Shown here piece after piece: positions 1 through 8,732 of a DNA stretch of 53,418 nt (position 1 is the first letter of the stretch; each line of letters opens with the position of its first letter). A program made the translations under genes and the position numbers. The notes under the pieces were generated by a model. The model had not been told where the DNA came from. It ran no database searches and saw nothing but the letters and a program-made list of their open reading frames with translations. Source of the DNA: Streptomyces sp. G-G2 (lineage in GTDB: Bacteria; Actinomycetota; Actinomycetes; Streptomycetales; Streptomycetaceae). Location: the NCBI RefSeq assembly GCF_030063135.1, contig NZ_JASISO010000005.1:120894-174311 (forward strand), given 5' to 3'.

Positions 1-667
1 CACCGACGCTGCCCGCGCCGTCACCCGTGTACAGCTTCATGTTGCTGTTCGCGTCGATGCCCGCGATGTCCTGCTTGCCGTCACCGTTGAAGTCGGCGCC
101 CACGGTCCGCGCCATGGTCGGCGCCGGGGCCGCGTCGTCGACGATGTTGTTGTAGCGCAGCGCGTCGTAGTAACTGGTCGGCCAGCCTTCCAGGGACGAG
201 CTGTTGATGTTGGCCGATGTCGGGCCGTGCGTCGGGTTGTTGGTGTTGCTGTCGGCGTAGTAGGTGAAGGCGCCCGTGGACTGGTTCGTCCAGCCGGCGA
301 AGAGGAAGGTGTGCGCGTCGGTGTAGTCCATCGCGTCGCCCGCCTTGAGCTGCGAGAAGTTGATCTTGGTGGACACGTCCGGCAGGGTCCACGTGGTCAG
401 GCTGGAGCTCAGGTGCCAGGCCATGGACACGTACCCGGAGCAGTCCTCCCTGTACGTGCCGTTGGCGTCCGTGTGGTAACCGCCCTGGTTGTACGGAACG
501 CCCTGGTCGACCCAGCTCTGGGCGCGGGCTATGACCTCGCCGCGGGTGATCGTGCCCCCGACGGAGGATGCGGCCTGGGCCGGAGCGGAGAGTGTCACGG
601 CGACGCCGGCAGCGGTCAGCACGGTCAGGGACGCGAGAGAGGCCAGGGTGCGCTTGGTACGGGGCAT
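1..667 (-). CDS. Secreted NlpC/amidase-like protein with FG-GAP repeat (3' end outside window)
   Basis: Reading leftward from an ATG at 667, preceded by AAGGAGAC, the frame stays open to the window edge (222 codons), so the C-terminus is missing. Residues 1-33 form a signal peptide (basic start, hydrophobic core, AxA site APAQA). A domain at about 40-175 contains DCSGYVSMAW, with a candidate nucleophile Cys76, and a later DAHTFLF His near 119. This resembles NlpC/P60 and amidase-type cell-wall hydrolases. From about residue 190 an FG-GAP/VCBS unit begins (GADFNGDGKQDIAGID), a calcium-binding propeller repeat that probably continues off the edge. The protein is inferred to be exported and to act on peptidoglycan or another extracellular amide. 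Fold assignment is by motif only; the substrate is unknown. Confidence 0.8.
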   Translation of the reverse strand, partial: MPRTKRTLASLASLTVLTAAGVAVTLSAPAQAASSVGGTITRGEVIARAQSWVDQGVPYNQGGYHTDANGTYREDCSGYVSMAWHLSSSLTTWTLPDVSTKINFSQLKAGDAMDYTDAHTFLFAGWTNQSTGAFTYYADSNTNNPTHGPTSANINSSSLEGWPTSYYDALRYNNIVDDAAPAPTMARTVGADFNGDGKQDIAGIDANSNMKLYTGDGAGSVG

Positions 668-728
668 GGTGATGTCTCCTTGGAAGGTCGAGGCGTGGAA
701 GTCGAAGCGCCGGACGGAGCGACGGGAC

Positions 729-1589
729 TCAGCGAGTGAGGGCGAGGCTTCCGGCGAGCGTGGTCAGGAGGTCGGCGTCGGCGGCGGGCGAGGCGGAGTT
801 GCCCTGTCCGGCCGATGCCATGTCGCTGTACTGCAGGACGGTGAGCACGGCGCCGTCCTGGGCCAGGTAGACGTGGTGGGTCTGGGAGCCCGGCGCCGAC
901 ATGCCCGGCACGGCGGTCCACTGGTACTGCCAGGCGGCCGCTGCCGGGTGGGTAGCGGTACGGGCCGACGTGGCGTCGGGGGTGTGGGCGCCCTGTTTGG
1001 TCTGTGCGTCACGCAGGGCGGCTTGGCACCCGTCGAGCTGCGCGCCGAGTGACTGGCGGACGTGGTCGGCGTCGGCCGGGGTGGCGAAGGTGAAGGTGTC
1101 CTGGATGGCCGGGGTCTTGGCGGTGCTTGCCCAGCCCTGCTGCTGCCAGCCGGTCGCGCCTTGAATGGCGGCGCACTCATTGAGGCTGCTGGTCGGGGTG
1201 ACGGTGCGGCGCTTGGGCGAACCGATCGGCTTCCAACCCGCCTTGGCCTGATTGGGCAGTTCCCGGACGGTGAGGGGGGCGGGCACCTTGCCGCTCGTCG
1301 CCTGGCCGGACGTCGGCGTGACCGTCGGCGCCTTGGCCGTGGCCGAGGGCGCTGATCCTGCGGCGGAGGGCGTCCCGGTGGCAACGGGGGCACCGGCCGC
1401 ACCGGCAGGCGTCGTGGTCGGGGTCGGCTTACCTGCGGCCGGGGCGGTGAGGGCCTGGGCGGTGGTACGCGGGGCGGCCCGCAGGTCCTCGGCGGCGAAC
1501 GCGCTGGTGAATTCGGCGGTGGCCAGAACCGCGGCGGCAACCACGGGAACGGCGGCGATCAGCAGGATGCGGCGACGGGGCGTGGACAT
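729..1589 (-). CDS. Secreted or membrane-anchored protein with Pro/Thr-rich linker and sensor-like C-terminal domain
   Basis: This 286-residue protein starts at an ATG with GAAGGA upstream. An N-terminal basic stretch (STPRRRILL) and hydrophobic segment end at AFAAE, giving a signal peptide or anchor. Residues about 40-105 are low-complexity Ala/Pro/Thr/Ser and look like a cell-wall-spanning linker. The rest is a compact domain with two cysteines (NECAAIQ and DGCQAAL) that could form a disulphide. Its general pattern resembles the PknH-like extracellular sensor domains of actinobacteria, but I cannot confirm this. It is oriented like the downstream hydrolase at 1-667 with 61 bp between them, so the two may be co-transcribed. 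No function can be assigned. Confidence 0.75.
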   Translation of the reverse strand: MSTPRRRILLIAAVPVVAAAVLATAEFTSAFAAEDLRAAPRTTAQALTAPAAGKPTPTTTPAGAAGAPVATGTPSAAGSAPSATAKAPTVTPTSGQATSGKVPAPLTVRELPNQAKAGWKPIGSPKRRTVTPTSSLNECAAIQGATGWQQQGWASTAKTPAIQDTFTFATPADADHVRQSLGAQLDGCQAALRDAQTKQGAHTPDATSARTATHPAAAAWQYQWTAVPGMSAPGSQTHHVYLAQDGAVLTVLQYSDMASAGQGNSASPAADADLLTTLAGSLALTR

Positions 1590-1770
1590 GGCGAGACAGT
1601 CCTTCGGGGCGGTGCGGGCACGGCGGTGCCCTGTGATCGGTGGGATGGCGGCAGATCTGCCGGATCGGCATCAGCGGCCAGGAGTTCGCTCGGGTGCCGC
1701 GGTTCGTGACAGCTGCCCTGCAGGCGCAGCGGTCGTGCAAGGGGATACGGCGAGTGACGCCGACCGGGGC

Positions 1771-1941
1771 CTACTGCCAGCCGGTGGTGGAGTGCGCGGT
1801 GGGCCCGATCTGCCAGCCGGTGGTCGCGGTGATGCGGGTGCCGTCGGCCGTGGCGGTGAACTGGCCGCCGAGCACCGGGGTGACCGCGGCGATGGCGAGG
1901 GAAGCGACCGCGGCGGCCTGGGCGAGACGGGTTCGAAGCAT
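1771..1941 (-). CDS. Small secreted peptide with duplicated TTGWQ motif
   Basis: A 56-residue frame starts at an ATG (1939-1941) preceded by AAAGGATCG. A longer upstream reading is possible but is Arg-rich and lacks coding character. Residues 1-25 are a signal peptide (MLRTRLAQAAAVASLAIAAV). The remainder is only about 30 residues and ends in TATTGWQIGPTAHSTTGWQ, so the five-residue motif TTGWQ occurs twice, once exactly at the C-terminus. No cysteines are present, so it is not a disulphide peptide. A TrmB/LuxR-like regulator is encoded about 0.65 kb away on the opposite strand. A signalling or surface peptide is possible; this is inference. Confidence 0.6.
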   Translation of the reverse strand: MLRTRLAQAAAVASLAIAAVTPVLGGQFTATADGTRITATTGWQIGPTAHSTTGWQ

Positions 1942-2087
1942 GGGAACGATCCTTTGCGAGAGCTGGGATGAAGGGCCGGTCCGGATGTGCGTCCCGCGGT
2001 GACGACATCTCCGGCGGTGCCTGCCGGGTTCGTTTCCCTGCTGGCGATCACTAGCTTCGTCGCAGCTCAAGGCGGGTGGAAGGGATC

Positions 2088-2447
2088 TCAGGTGGACGGA
2101 AGCGGACCTGGACCGTTCCGTCCAGCAGGGCCGGAAGAGGACAGGAGGAGGTTTTCGTAGAAGGGCGCGACCAAGGGGGCGCCGACCCGGGTGACCGACC
2201 AGCCGCGAAGTGCCGGCACGTCGTCGAGCGCACGGCGGAGGAGCTCCTCCGTATGCAGCTCCGCCTCATCCAGGCTGTCCGTGAGCACGTAGACGCCGAC
2301 GACCGGGTCCGGCTGTGCGTGCCGGTGGACGGACACGTGCTCGACCGGGCCGTCGGCACCCGCGAGCACACGGATGAACTCGGCTGTGAGGGGCGGCAAT
2401 TGATCGTCGGCAGAAGGGGCGCGCAGGCCGGCGTGGATGAGATACAT
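2088..2447 (-). CDS. Hypothetical 119-residue protein
   Basis: I place the start at the ATG at 2447 (MYLIHAGLRAPSADDQ), because residues upstream in the same frame overlap the divergent regulator and look non-coding. The ribosome-binding site is weak (GCGAGAGTC). The protein is small, soluble and without signal peptide or membrane segment. It has a regular alternation of charged and hydrophobic residues (EFIRVLAGADGPVEHVSVH, then VVGVYVLTDSLDEAELHTEEL), suggesting a small alpha/beta fold. It lies divergently from the regulator at 2604 with a 156-bp shared upstream region, so it may be a target of that regulator. I do not recognise the family. Confidence 0.6.
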   Translation of the reverse strand: MYLIHAGLRAPSADDQLPPLTAEFIRVLAGADGPVEHVSVHRHAQPDPVVGVYVLTDSLDEAELHTEELLRRALDDVPALRGWSVTRVGAPLVAPFYENLLLSSSGPAGRNGPGPLPST

Positions 2448-2603
2448 GCACCCGACTCTCGCGAACGCACCATGCGGGCGGAAGTAATCAACCTGGACAC
2501 TTCGGGCCTTGGACGGAATCGGCCACCGGTTGGCCCGGTCGAATGGCCGCGTGCGATGATCTACGCGCCTTGACCCACAAGGCTCACCCGGGGGGGTAAC
2601 ACT

Positions 2604-3635
2604 GTGCTGGGAACTCTTGGCCTCGACGCGACCGCAGAGGCTGCCTATCGGGCCATGCTTGCCCGCCCGCGCGACGGCGTGAGCGCTCTCGCCGAGCGCC
2701 TCGCGGTGCCCGAGGCGGACATCCGGCGAAGCCTGGACACGCTGAGCGAGCTGGCCCTGATCCGTCCGTCCTACGAGCGGGACGGGGAACTGTGCGCGGT
2801 CTCGCCCGAGGTCGGCATGGAACTGCTGATGGCCCGCCAGCAAGCCGAGCTGACGGCTCAGCAGTTGCGGATCGAGGCTTCACGCGTGGCTGCCGCGCAG
2901 CTCATCGCGGAATTCGCCGATCTGAACCCGGCCGCTTCCAGCCCGGGGGTCGAACAGCTGGTGGGCCTGGACGAGATCCGGACCCGGATCACCAGCTTGG
3001 CGCACGGGGTCCGGTCCGAACTGATGACGTTCGCACCTGGCGGGGGTCAGCGGCCGGACACGATGGAGGCATCGAAGCCGAACGACCTCGCGCTGCTCGG
3101 TCGAGGTGTGCGGATGCGCACCTTGTACCAGGACAGTGTGCGCAACAGCCTGACCACCATCGCCTACGCGACGTGGCTGAGCGAGCTGGGCGGAGGGGTA
3201 CGCACCACCCCCGACCTGCCCACCCGGTTGATGATCTTCGACCGGACCACCGCGGTCATCCCGGTCAGCAGCGACGACAGCGCCGCGGGCGCCGTCGTCC
3301 TCACCGGCCACGGCACCCTCACGGCGCTGTGCGCGCTCTTCGAGAACGTGTGGGCCGACGCGCAGCCCCTGGGCGCCTCGCAGGAGCGGGACGAGATCGG
3401 ACTCAGCGCGCAGGAGAGCACGGTGATCAGGCTGTTGGCGAGGGGGCTGACCGACGAGGCTATCGCCAAGCGACTGGCGGTCTCACCGCGCACGGCCCGC
3501 CGACTGGCCAACGGCCTGATGGAACGGCTGGGCGCCTGCAGCCGTTTCGAGTTCGGCGTCCGGGCGGTCCAACGCGGCTGGTTGCCTAGCACGGAACAGC
3601 TGTCGGGCTCCGCCGCGGCCGAGCTGCACGGCTGA
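2604..3635 (+). CDS. TrmB-like/LuxR-type transcriptional regulator
   Basis: This 343-residue protein starts at a GTG at 2604 just after a G-rich stretch. Residues 1-70 form a TrmB-like winged-helix (LGLDATAEAAYRAML, then VSALAERLAVPEADIRRSLDTL). A middle domain (about 100-255) contains VGLDEIRTRITSLAHGVRSE and resembles the ligand or phospholipase-D-like sensor region seen in this regulator class. Residues about 270-335 form a LuxR/FixJ helix-turn-helix (LSAQESTVIRLLARGLTDEAIAKRLAVSPRTARR). There is no receiver domain or ATPase. This architecture is abundant in streptomycetes. The signal is unknown. Likely targets are the divergent gene at 2088-2447 or the peptide at 1771-1941. Confidence 0.85.
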   Translation: MLGTLGLDATAEAAYRAMLARPRDGVSALAERLAVPEADIRRSLDTLSELALIRPSYERDGELCAVSPEVGMELLMARQQAELTAQQLRIEASRVAAAQLIAEFADLNPAASSPGVEQLVGLDEIRTRITSLAHGVRSELMTFAPGGGQRPDTMEASKPNDLALLGRGVRMRTLYQDSVRNSLTTIAYATWLSELGGGVRTTPDLPTRLMIFDRTTAVIPVSSDDSAAGAVVLTGHGTLTALCALFENVWADAQPLGASQERDEIGLSAQESTVIRLLARGLTDEAIAKRLAVSPRTARRLANGLMERLGACSRFEFGVRAVQRGWLPSTEQLSGSAAAELHG

Positions 3636-4090
3636 CGCCGCCGTACAGCCCTCGCGCGAAGCGGTCGGGGTGGGGCGTCATCGGGGGTGACGGGCCCGGT
3701 GCCCGCCCTTTCCCCGCCCGGCCGCTTCCCCCGCCCGCGCACCCTGACCGCCGACAGCGCCCGAGGGCTCGAGGTCCGGCTGACCTGACCGGAGGACGAG
3801 TTCGCCGCTCCGGCCCTCGCCGTCAAGGTCCGCGGCCGCGAGGCGAACTGACTCATGTACGGCTTCGTGCCACGTGCCACGTGCCGATCTCGCCGCGGTC
3901 GCCAGGTCGCCGCCGACGCGTACGCCCGACAGGTCACCTCCCGCACCCGGACAGTCCGACGGCGCCCCGGCCGCTCCTCCCCGGTCACAGCGCGGCGCGC
4001 CAACCGGCACGGCGCGGCACGGCAGGGAGCGACTGGGAGCGGAGTGCGGGCGGCCTCAACGCCGTCCCCGTGCCCCACGCCTGAGGCGTG
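3636..4090. other. Gene-free stretch with possible gene remnant
   Basis: No convincing gene lies between the regulator and the tyrosinase operon. At about 3735-3851 on the plus strand a short frame reads RTLTADSARGLEVRLT, stop, PEDEFAAPALAVKVRGREAN, stop. It has G/C-rich third positions and may be the decayed tail of a gene I cannot identify. The rest contains only low-complexity Arg/Pro frames. Confidence 0.35.
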
Positions 4091-4916
4091 CTACGTGTCG
4101 AAGGAGTAGAAGCGCCGGTGGTCGAGCATGTCCGCCGGAGTGACGTTGTTCCACGGCGGCAACGTGGCGTGCAGGTCGATCACGTTCGGCGTCCGCCCGG
4201 CGGGCTGGTAGCCGGCCTTGGGGTTGCGGGCCTGCCAGTCGGCCCACAGCTTGTCGATGAAGGCGTGGTGCAGCCAGAACACCGGGTCGTTGGGGGAGGC
4301 GGCGCTGGTCATGTGCCCGCCGACCCATACGTGGACCCGGTTGTGCAGGTTGACCCCGCGCCAGCCCTCCAGGTGGTTGCGGAATCCGTTGGAGGAACTG
4401 TTCCACGGAGCGGTGTCGTAGACCGGCATGGCGAGCACGGAATCCACCTCGGCCCGCGTCGGCAGCTGCGGCACACCCGTGCGGAGCCCGCGCCGCAGGT
4501 AGTCCCGCCGGTCGACCCCCACGGTGATGGCCCACTTGCTGCCCGCGTACGCGAATGGCCCGTCGAGCACCTGCCCGTCCCGCCCCCGGCTCGTGCCGCC
4601 CATGAAGTCAGCTGCCCACAAGGAGGAGTTAGTTCGGCGCGCGGTCGACGGTCCAGTCCCAGTACGGCAGCGAGACCTTCGGATCCACCCGTTGCAACGC
4701 CGCCTCGAAGTCCATCAGGAACCGCCGGTGCCAGGGCAGGAACGACGGAGTGCGGTGCCCGATCCGATTGCCGAAGTCGGAGTCGCTCATCAGGTAGTAG
4801 TTGTGCGCGTTGACGTACCGGTCGTAGACGCCCGTCCGCTTGAGTTCGAGCACCGCGTTCACGAACGCGCGCTTCTCGCCGGGGGTCAGCGCGGCCTGGC
4901 TCTTACGGACGATCAC
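4091..4916 (-). pseudogene. melC2: Tyrosinase MelC2, frameshifted by a 4-bp duplication
   Basis: Tyrosinase is a binuclear copper monophenol oxidase that makes melanin. The N-terminal part starts at a GTG at 4916 (VRKSQAALTPGEKRAF), overlapping the end of melC1 with a GGAGG site. It runs through the CuA ligands (HNYYLM, GHRTPSFLPWHRRF) to PYWDWTVDRAPN and then meets TAA. The remainder is in another frame (WAADFMGGTSRGRDGQ onward) and carries the CuB ligands (HNRVHVWVGGHM, DPVFWLHHAFID) and the normal end YSFDT. At 4627-4634 the plus strand has AGTT twice in tandem. Removing one copy restores DRAPNSSLWAADF, as in intact MelC2. All copper ligands are present, so the lesion is recent, or it is a sequencing error. 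Confidence 0.92.
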
Positions 4917-5308
4917 AGCTGGACCTCCTTCGGGGCGAACCGCGCCAGGGTGGCGCCCTGCAGCTCGCGCACGGCCGCCCGTGCGGCCGACACCGGATCC
5001 GGAAACGTCTCGTAGTGGTTGACGATGCTGACCCAGCTGCCGTCGGCATTGGGCATCAGGTGCAGCTCGGTCCCGTCGATCTTGACCGTCGGCACCCCCA
5101 TCCCGTGGTGCCCGCCCGCCCCGAGCGTGATCTGGATACGACGCCCCTCGAACACCTCGTCGATCGTGCCGGTGGGTATGGAAACGGGCTTGCCGGATGC
5201 CCCGGCGGCCGTAGCGGGAGCCGACGAGGAGGAGCAGGCGCTCAGGCCCAGAGCGGTTCCCGCCCCGATACTGAGCCCCAAGGCTTGTCGGCGAGTGATC
5301 TTCTTCAT
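4913..5308 (-). CDS. melC1: Tyrosinase copper chaperone MelC1
   Basis: MelC1 binds apotyrosinase, delivers copper and helps export the partner protein, which lacks its own signal. This 131-residue protein starts at [13 protein letters not shown] (ATG at 5308). An upstream in-frame start would add eleven hydrophobic residues and is unlikely. The N-terminus is a twin-arginine signal (TRRQALG), followed by LSACSSSS, which could also be a lipobox. The mature domain contains [21 protein letters not shown] and [20 protein letters not shown], typical of the MelC1 family with His copper-handling residues. It overlaps melC2 by a few bases (stop TGA inside the GTGA), the classical melC operon layout. 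With melC2 broken it would have no partner. The 253 bp upstream hold no convincing gene. Confidence 0.92.
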   Translation of the reverse strand: MKKITRRQALGLSIGAGTALGLSACSSSSAPATAAGASGKPVSIPTGTIDEVFEGRRIQITLGAGGHHGMGVPTVKIDGTELHLMPNADGSWVSIVNHYETFPDPVSAARAAVRELQGATLARFAPKEVQL

Positions 5309-5561
5309 GATCTGAAGAACTACCAGAATGCCGAAACCCACTGATCAGTGCCCTATGCGTGGGGGTAGCCGGGCGGTCGGGCGCCCGTAGGGGTGGTGGT
5401 GGGGTGTCAGGGCTGTTTCCCAGCGCGGGTGATGTGCTGCGCGAGCTGATCCGGGCCCGGCCGCACCTGCGGGAGCCGGCCGCCGCACTCCGGTCACTGA
5501 GCGGCCCCTGCACCCTTGATGCCGCCGGGCCGGCCACCGGCCGCTCCGGGGTCAGCAGCCG

Positions 5562-6293
5562 TCAGGCCGCGGTGTTCCAGGCGGTCGTCAGTCCGTCCAG
5601 CCACGCGGGCGGCAGCTCCCCGGCGTCCCACTCCTCACGGAGCGCCTGCGGCGCGGCGACCAGCCGCTCCAGCACGGCGATGCTCGGGGTGGAGTGCAGG
5701 AGCGAATAGCGGCCGTGTACCGCAATGGCGCTGCCTGGCCCGAATGCCGCGAACAGCCGCTCCAGTCGGGGGCGGTGGGCGGCGGCGAACTGCGTCAGCC
5801 GCCCGGCGTACCCGGCCCGCTGTCGAGGGCTCATCGTGCCCAGGACGGCCGTGAGCACCTCCTCGGTCACCTCCGGATCCAGCTCCGAGGCCGTGGTGAA
5901 CGACAGGTACAGAGGCGTCAGCGCCACCCGCGCCCGCTCCACCTCCATACGACTGGCCCGCGGACGTTCCCCGGCCGTGCCCGGATCTTCGTCCGGTCCC
6001 AGGCCCCGTCGCAGGGTCCGCTCGGCAATGGCGCCGAGCTCCTCCAGGACGTCCCCGGCGCCGTCGAGCCAGCCGGACCCGTACGCCTCGCCCTTGTCCC
6101 CCGGCGCGGTGCGGCCGCCGTCGGCCAGCTCCTCGTGCGCGAGCGCCAGGACACCCGCCTCGACGAGTCCGATCAGTTCCCGCGCGTCCCCCGAAGGGAC
6201 GCCCGCCCGCGCGAGGAGCTGCAGCAGCGTCGTCCTCGCGTTGTCGACACTGACCTCGTCCAGCCACTGCCGTCCCTCGTCGGCCGCGCTCAT
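5562..6293 (-). CDS. Hypothetical acidic protein, 243 residues
   Basis: The start is the ATG at 6293 (MSAADEGRQWLDEVSV) with GAGGAGGAATCG in front; upstream in-frame residues run into the divergent promoter. The protein is soluble and largely helical, with no signal peptide. It contains VDNARTTLLQLLARAGVPSGDARELIGLVEAGVLALAHEEL, then a central section with DGAGDVLEELGAIAERTLRR and a C-terminal half with LTPLYLSFTTASELDPEV. I do not recognise the family. It is transcribed divergently from the sirtuin gene at 6491, sharing a 197-bp upstream region, but no functional link is evident. Confidence 0.75.
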   Translation of the reverse strand: MSAADEGRQWLDEVSVDNARTTLLQLLARAGVPSGDARELIGLVEAGVLALAHEELADGGRTAPGDKGEAYGSGWLDGAGDVLEELGAIAERTLRRGLGPDEDPGTAGERPRASRMEVERARVALTPLYLSFTTASELDPEVTEEVLTAVLGTMSPRQRAGYAGRLTQFAAAHRPRLERLFAAFGPGSAIAVHGRYSLLHSTPSIAVLERLVAAPQALREEWDAGELPPAWLDGLTTAWNTAA

Positions 6294-6490
6294 CGATTCC
6301 TCCTCATAGCTCGGGTAGTGCGCTGTGTACAACGAGACCGCTCCCTTCGTCCAAGGGTCCAACGCCCCACGACTCGGCTGTGATCCCCACGCCGACCGGA
6401 CCCATGGCTCCGGTACCGATCTTCCGGGCGAGCCGGTCGGCGCCAAGGCGACGCTACGGGGATTCTCGCGGTGTTCCGTACCCTTGCGGT

Positions 6491-7396
6491 ATGCGCATGC
6501 GCCCCACCTTGACCTGGACCCCCGCCGAGGACCTGCCCGAGGGCACCACGGACGTGGCGCCGGTCGCCGACGTGCTGGGCGCCGGAGGAGTGCTGGTCGT
6601 GAGCGGAGCCGGTCTCTCCACTGAATCCGGCATCCCGGATTACCGGAGCGAGGGCGGCAGCCTGCGCCGACACACTCCGATGACCTACCAGGACTTCACC
6701 GGCAGTGTCCAGGCCCGACGCCGGTACTGGGCGCGCGGCCACCTCGGCTGGCGCACCTTCGGCCGAGCCCGCCCCAATGCCGGGCACCGGGCGGTGGCCG
6801 CGTTCGGGCTGCGCGGACTGCTCTCCGGGGTGATCACCCAGAACGTCGACGGGCTGCACCAGGGGGCCGGCAGCGAGGGCGTCGTGGAACTCCACGGGAG
6901 CCTGGCCCGGGTCGTCTGCCTGTCCTGCGGTGCCTCCAGTACCCGCCGCGAGCTGGCCGTGCGGCTGGAGGAGGCCAACCCCGGCTTCGAGCCGGTGACG
7001 GCCGGACTCAACCCGGATGGTGACGCCGACCTCACCGACGAGCAGGTCGGGGGCTTCCGGGTGGCGCCGTGCGAGGTGTGCGGCGGGATCCTGAAGCCGG
7101 ACGTGGTGTTCTTCGGCGAGGCTGTTCCGCCAGGGCGGGTCGAGCACTGCCGAGGGCTGGTCCGCGAGGCGTCTTCGCTGCTGGTACTCGGGTCCTCGCT
7201 GACCGTGATGTCCGGGCTGAGATTCGTTCGTCAGGCAGCCGAGGGCGGGAAGCCGGTGCTGATCGTCAACCGGGACGCCACCCGGGGCGACCAGCACGCC
7301 GTCACCCGCGTCGCGCTTCCCCTGGGAGCGGCCCTCACCGCTGTGGCCAGCCGACTGGGCATCCCTGTCGACGCCGAAGCGGTACCCGGGTCCTGA
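6491..7396 (+). CDS. NAD-dependent protein deacetylase, Sir2 family
   Basis: Sirtuins remove acyl groups from lysine using NAD, giving nicotinamide and O-acetyl-ADP-ribose. I start at the ATG at 6491 (MRMRPTLTWTP); the second ATG at 6497 is equally possible, while earlier in-frame codons are out of character. Diagnostic motifs appear in order: VVSGAGLSTESGIPDYR (NAD-binding GAG), TQNVDGLHQGAG (QNVDxLH), ELHGS with the catalytic His, a zinc ribbon of CLSCG and CEVCGG, then KPDVVFFGE and LVLGSSLTVMSGLRF. The length of 301 residues is normal for actinobacterial class II/III sirtuins. The gene seems monocistronic. Confidence 0.95.
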   Translation: MRMRPTLTWTPAEDLPEGTTDVAPVADVLGAGGVLVVSGAGLSTESGIPDYRSEGGSLRRHTPMTYQDFTGSVQARRRYWARGHLGWRTFGRARPNAGHRAVAAFGLRGLLSGVITQNVDGLHQGAGSEGVVELHGSLARVVCLSCGASSTRRELAVRLEEANPGFEPVTAGLNPDGDADLTDEQVGGFRVAPCEVCGGILKPDVVFFGEAVPPGRVEHCRGLVREASSLLVLGSSLTVMSGLRFVRQAAEGGKPVLIVNRDATRGDQHAVTRVALPLGAALTAVASRLGIPVDAEAVPGS

Positions 7397-7681
7397 GGCC
7401 CGGCCTGCGTAGCCGTGACGTGGTTCGTGCCCTGCGTCGGCGCAGGGCGCCCCACCTCGGCGACCGCGCAGTCTCGGCGACCGTGGAGTCCGGACCGGCC
7501 GATGGGGCGGCCATGTCGATTCCGGTCCGGCGGCGTGGGCGGCGCCGAAAGGGGCCAGATATCAGTGGGCGTTCTCATTTGTCGTATTAAGTTAAGAGCG
7601 GCGACGTGGAATGCGTAGGCCGTGCGCACCCGGGTGGTGGGCGCAGGGAAGGAGTGCACTCCCGCTGATATGGTTTAGCGC

Positions 7682-8372
7682 GTGTTACTCACTTCACTCC
7701 TCGTCATGGCCGTTTCGGCTGCCTCGGTCATTGCTATTGCTTATCTTATGAATCACAGGCGTGGCGGAAAGGTGATGGATCTGCCCAAAGGGGTGGAAAT
7801 GTCGATCGGGGCCATCAGTGGCCTCTTCGTCTTTTCGTTCGCGTTCCTCGCTGTCAACGCCCAGTCCGAGCTGACTACCGCTCGGAAAGCGGCGCTCAGC
7901 GAGGCCAGCGCGTTGAAGGACACCTACTTTGCCGCGCAGGGCCTTGAGGTTCAGGAATGTGATCGTGTCCGTCAGGAGCTCGCGTCGTACACGCATTCCG
8001 TCGTCGACGTGGAATGGTCGGCAATGAGAAAGGGACGCGCCGATCAGGGCACTGTGCGTCGACTGGATGCTTTGCGTTCACGCGTTTACCGGATTACAAG
8101 CAGCGACACCGATGTCAAAGCAGCGAAGGCGGAAGTCAGTCAGCGACTCCGCGATGTCTATGTGGCCCGCCGTGAGCGTCTGGCGGAAAAGGACGCCGCA
8201 GTGCCGATGCCCTAGTCGCGTCCATTTCGTCTTGCTCGGCATCGGGGCAGCAGGCTTCAGCTACATGATCTATCTCGTGATGGCCCTCAACCATCCCTAT
8301 GGTGGAGGAGTGAGCATCGGTCCCGACGCCTATCTTGAGGCACTGTCGCGCTACCAGGACCTCGCCTTCTAA
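7682..8372 (+). pseudogene. Decayed DUF4239 (bestrophin-like) membrane protein
   Basis: The first frame (GTG 7682 to stop 8215, 177 aa) has two N-terminal membrane segments (LLTSLLVMAVSAASVIAIAYL and GAISGLFVFSFAFLAV) and a long soluble helix region, typical of DUF4239 proteins of about 250 residues. After the stop another frame resumes with VHFVLLGIGAAGFSYMIYL and then HPYGGGVSIGPDAYLEAL, the family's usual last membrane helix and conserved tail, ending at 8372. The third membrane segment is missing, so an internal deletion plus a frameshift broke the gene. The second codon is TTA, rare in Streptomyces and bldA-dependent. A TATGGT hexamer about 8 bp before the GTG suggests leaderless transcription. 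A+T content is higher than in neighbours. Confidence 0.75.
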
Positions 8373-8393
8373 TGCTCCCCCTCCTGGGGGGGA

Positions 8394-8678
8394 TCAGACC
8401 TCGTCGGTGTCGGCGGTCGGCCGACTGCTGGTCAGCCAGGAATGGGCGGGTCCGGCCGCGGATGCCGTGTCGACGGTCAGGTGGAGCCGGGTGCCGCCGT
8501 GGCGAGCCGGGTAACTGCGCTGTTCCGCGCTGGCGAAGCAGCGGCGCAGGACCTCCGCGACCGCGCGGGCGGCCTCGGGGGAGGCCGCGACGATGCGGAC
8601 TTCCGCGTGCCCGGCCGCGGGGAGGGTGCGGGCGTCGGTGCCGGCACCGGTGTCGGTGTAGGTCTCCATCAGTTTCAA
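8394..8678 (-). CDS. Hypothetical small protein, 94 residues
   Basis: Starts at a TTG at 8678 (read MKLMETYTDTG), about 10 nt after AAAGGACC; an ATG three codons later is an alternative. The sequence is soluble, with HAEVRIVAASPEAARAVAEVLRRCFASAEQRSYPAR followed by GTRLHLTVDT, a pattern suggesting a small alpha/beta domain. It lies last in a minus-strand run after a small membrane protein and a DUF5994 gene, with 54 bp to the former, so it is probably in the same operon. Function unknown. Confidence 0.6.
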   Translation of the reverse strand: MKLMETYTDTGAGTDARTLPAAGHAEVRIVAASPEAARAVAEVLRRCFASAEQRSYPARHGGTRLHLTVDTASAAGPAHSWLTSSRPTADTDEV

Positions 8679-8732
8679 GAGAATGTGGTCCTTTCGGCTG
8701 GAGGCGGCACGTCGGTCAGAGGAGGGTCCGGG

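Noticed and set aside
5359..5709. Plus-strand frame with SAGDVLRELIRARPHLREP as a gene
   Set aside because: The start of the frame reads like coding sequence, but it runs into the oppositely oriented gene at 5562 and has no start or ribosome site; at most a remnant.
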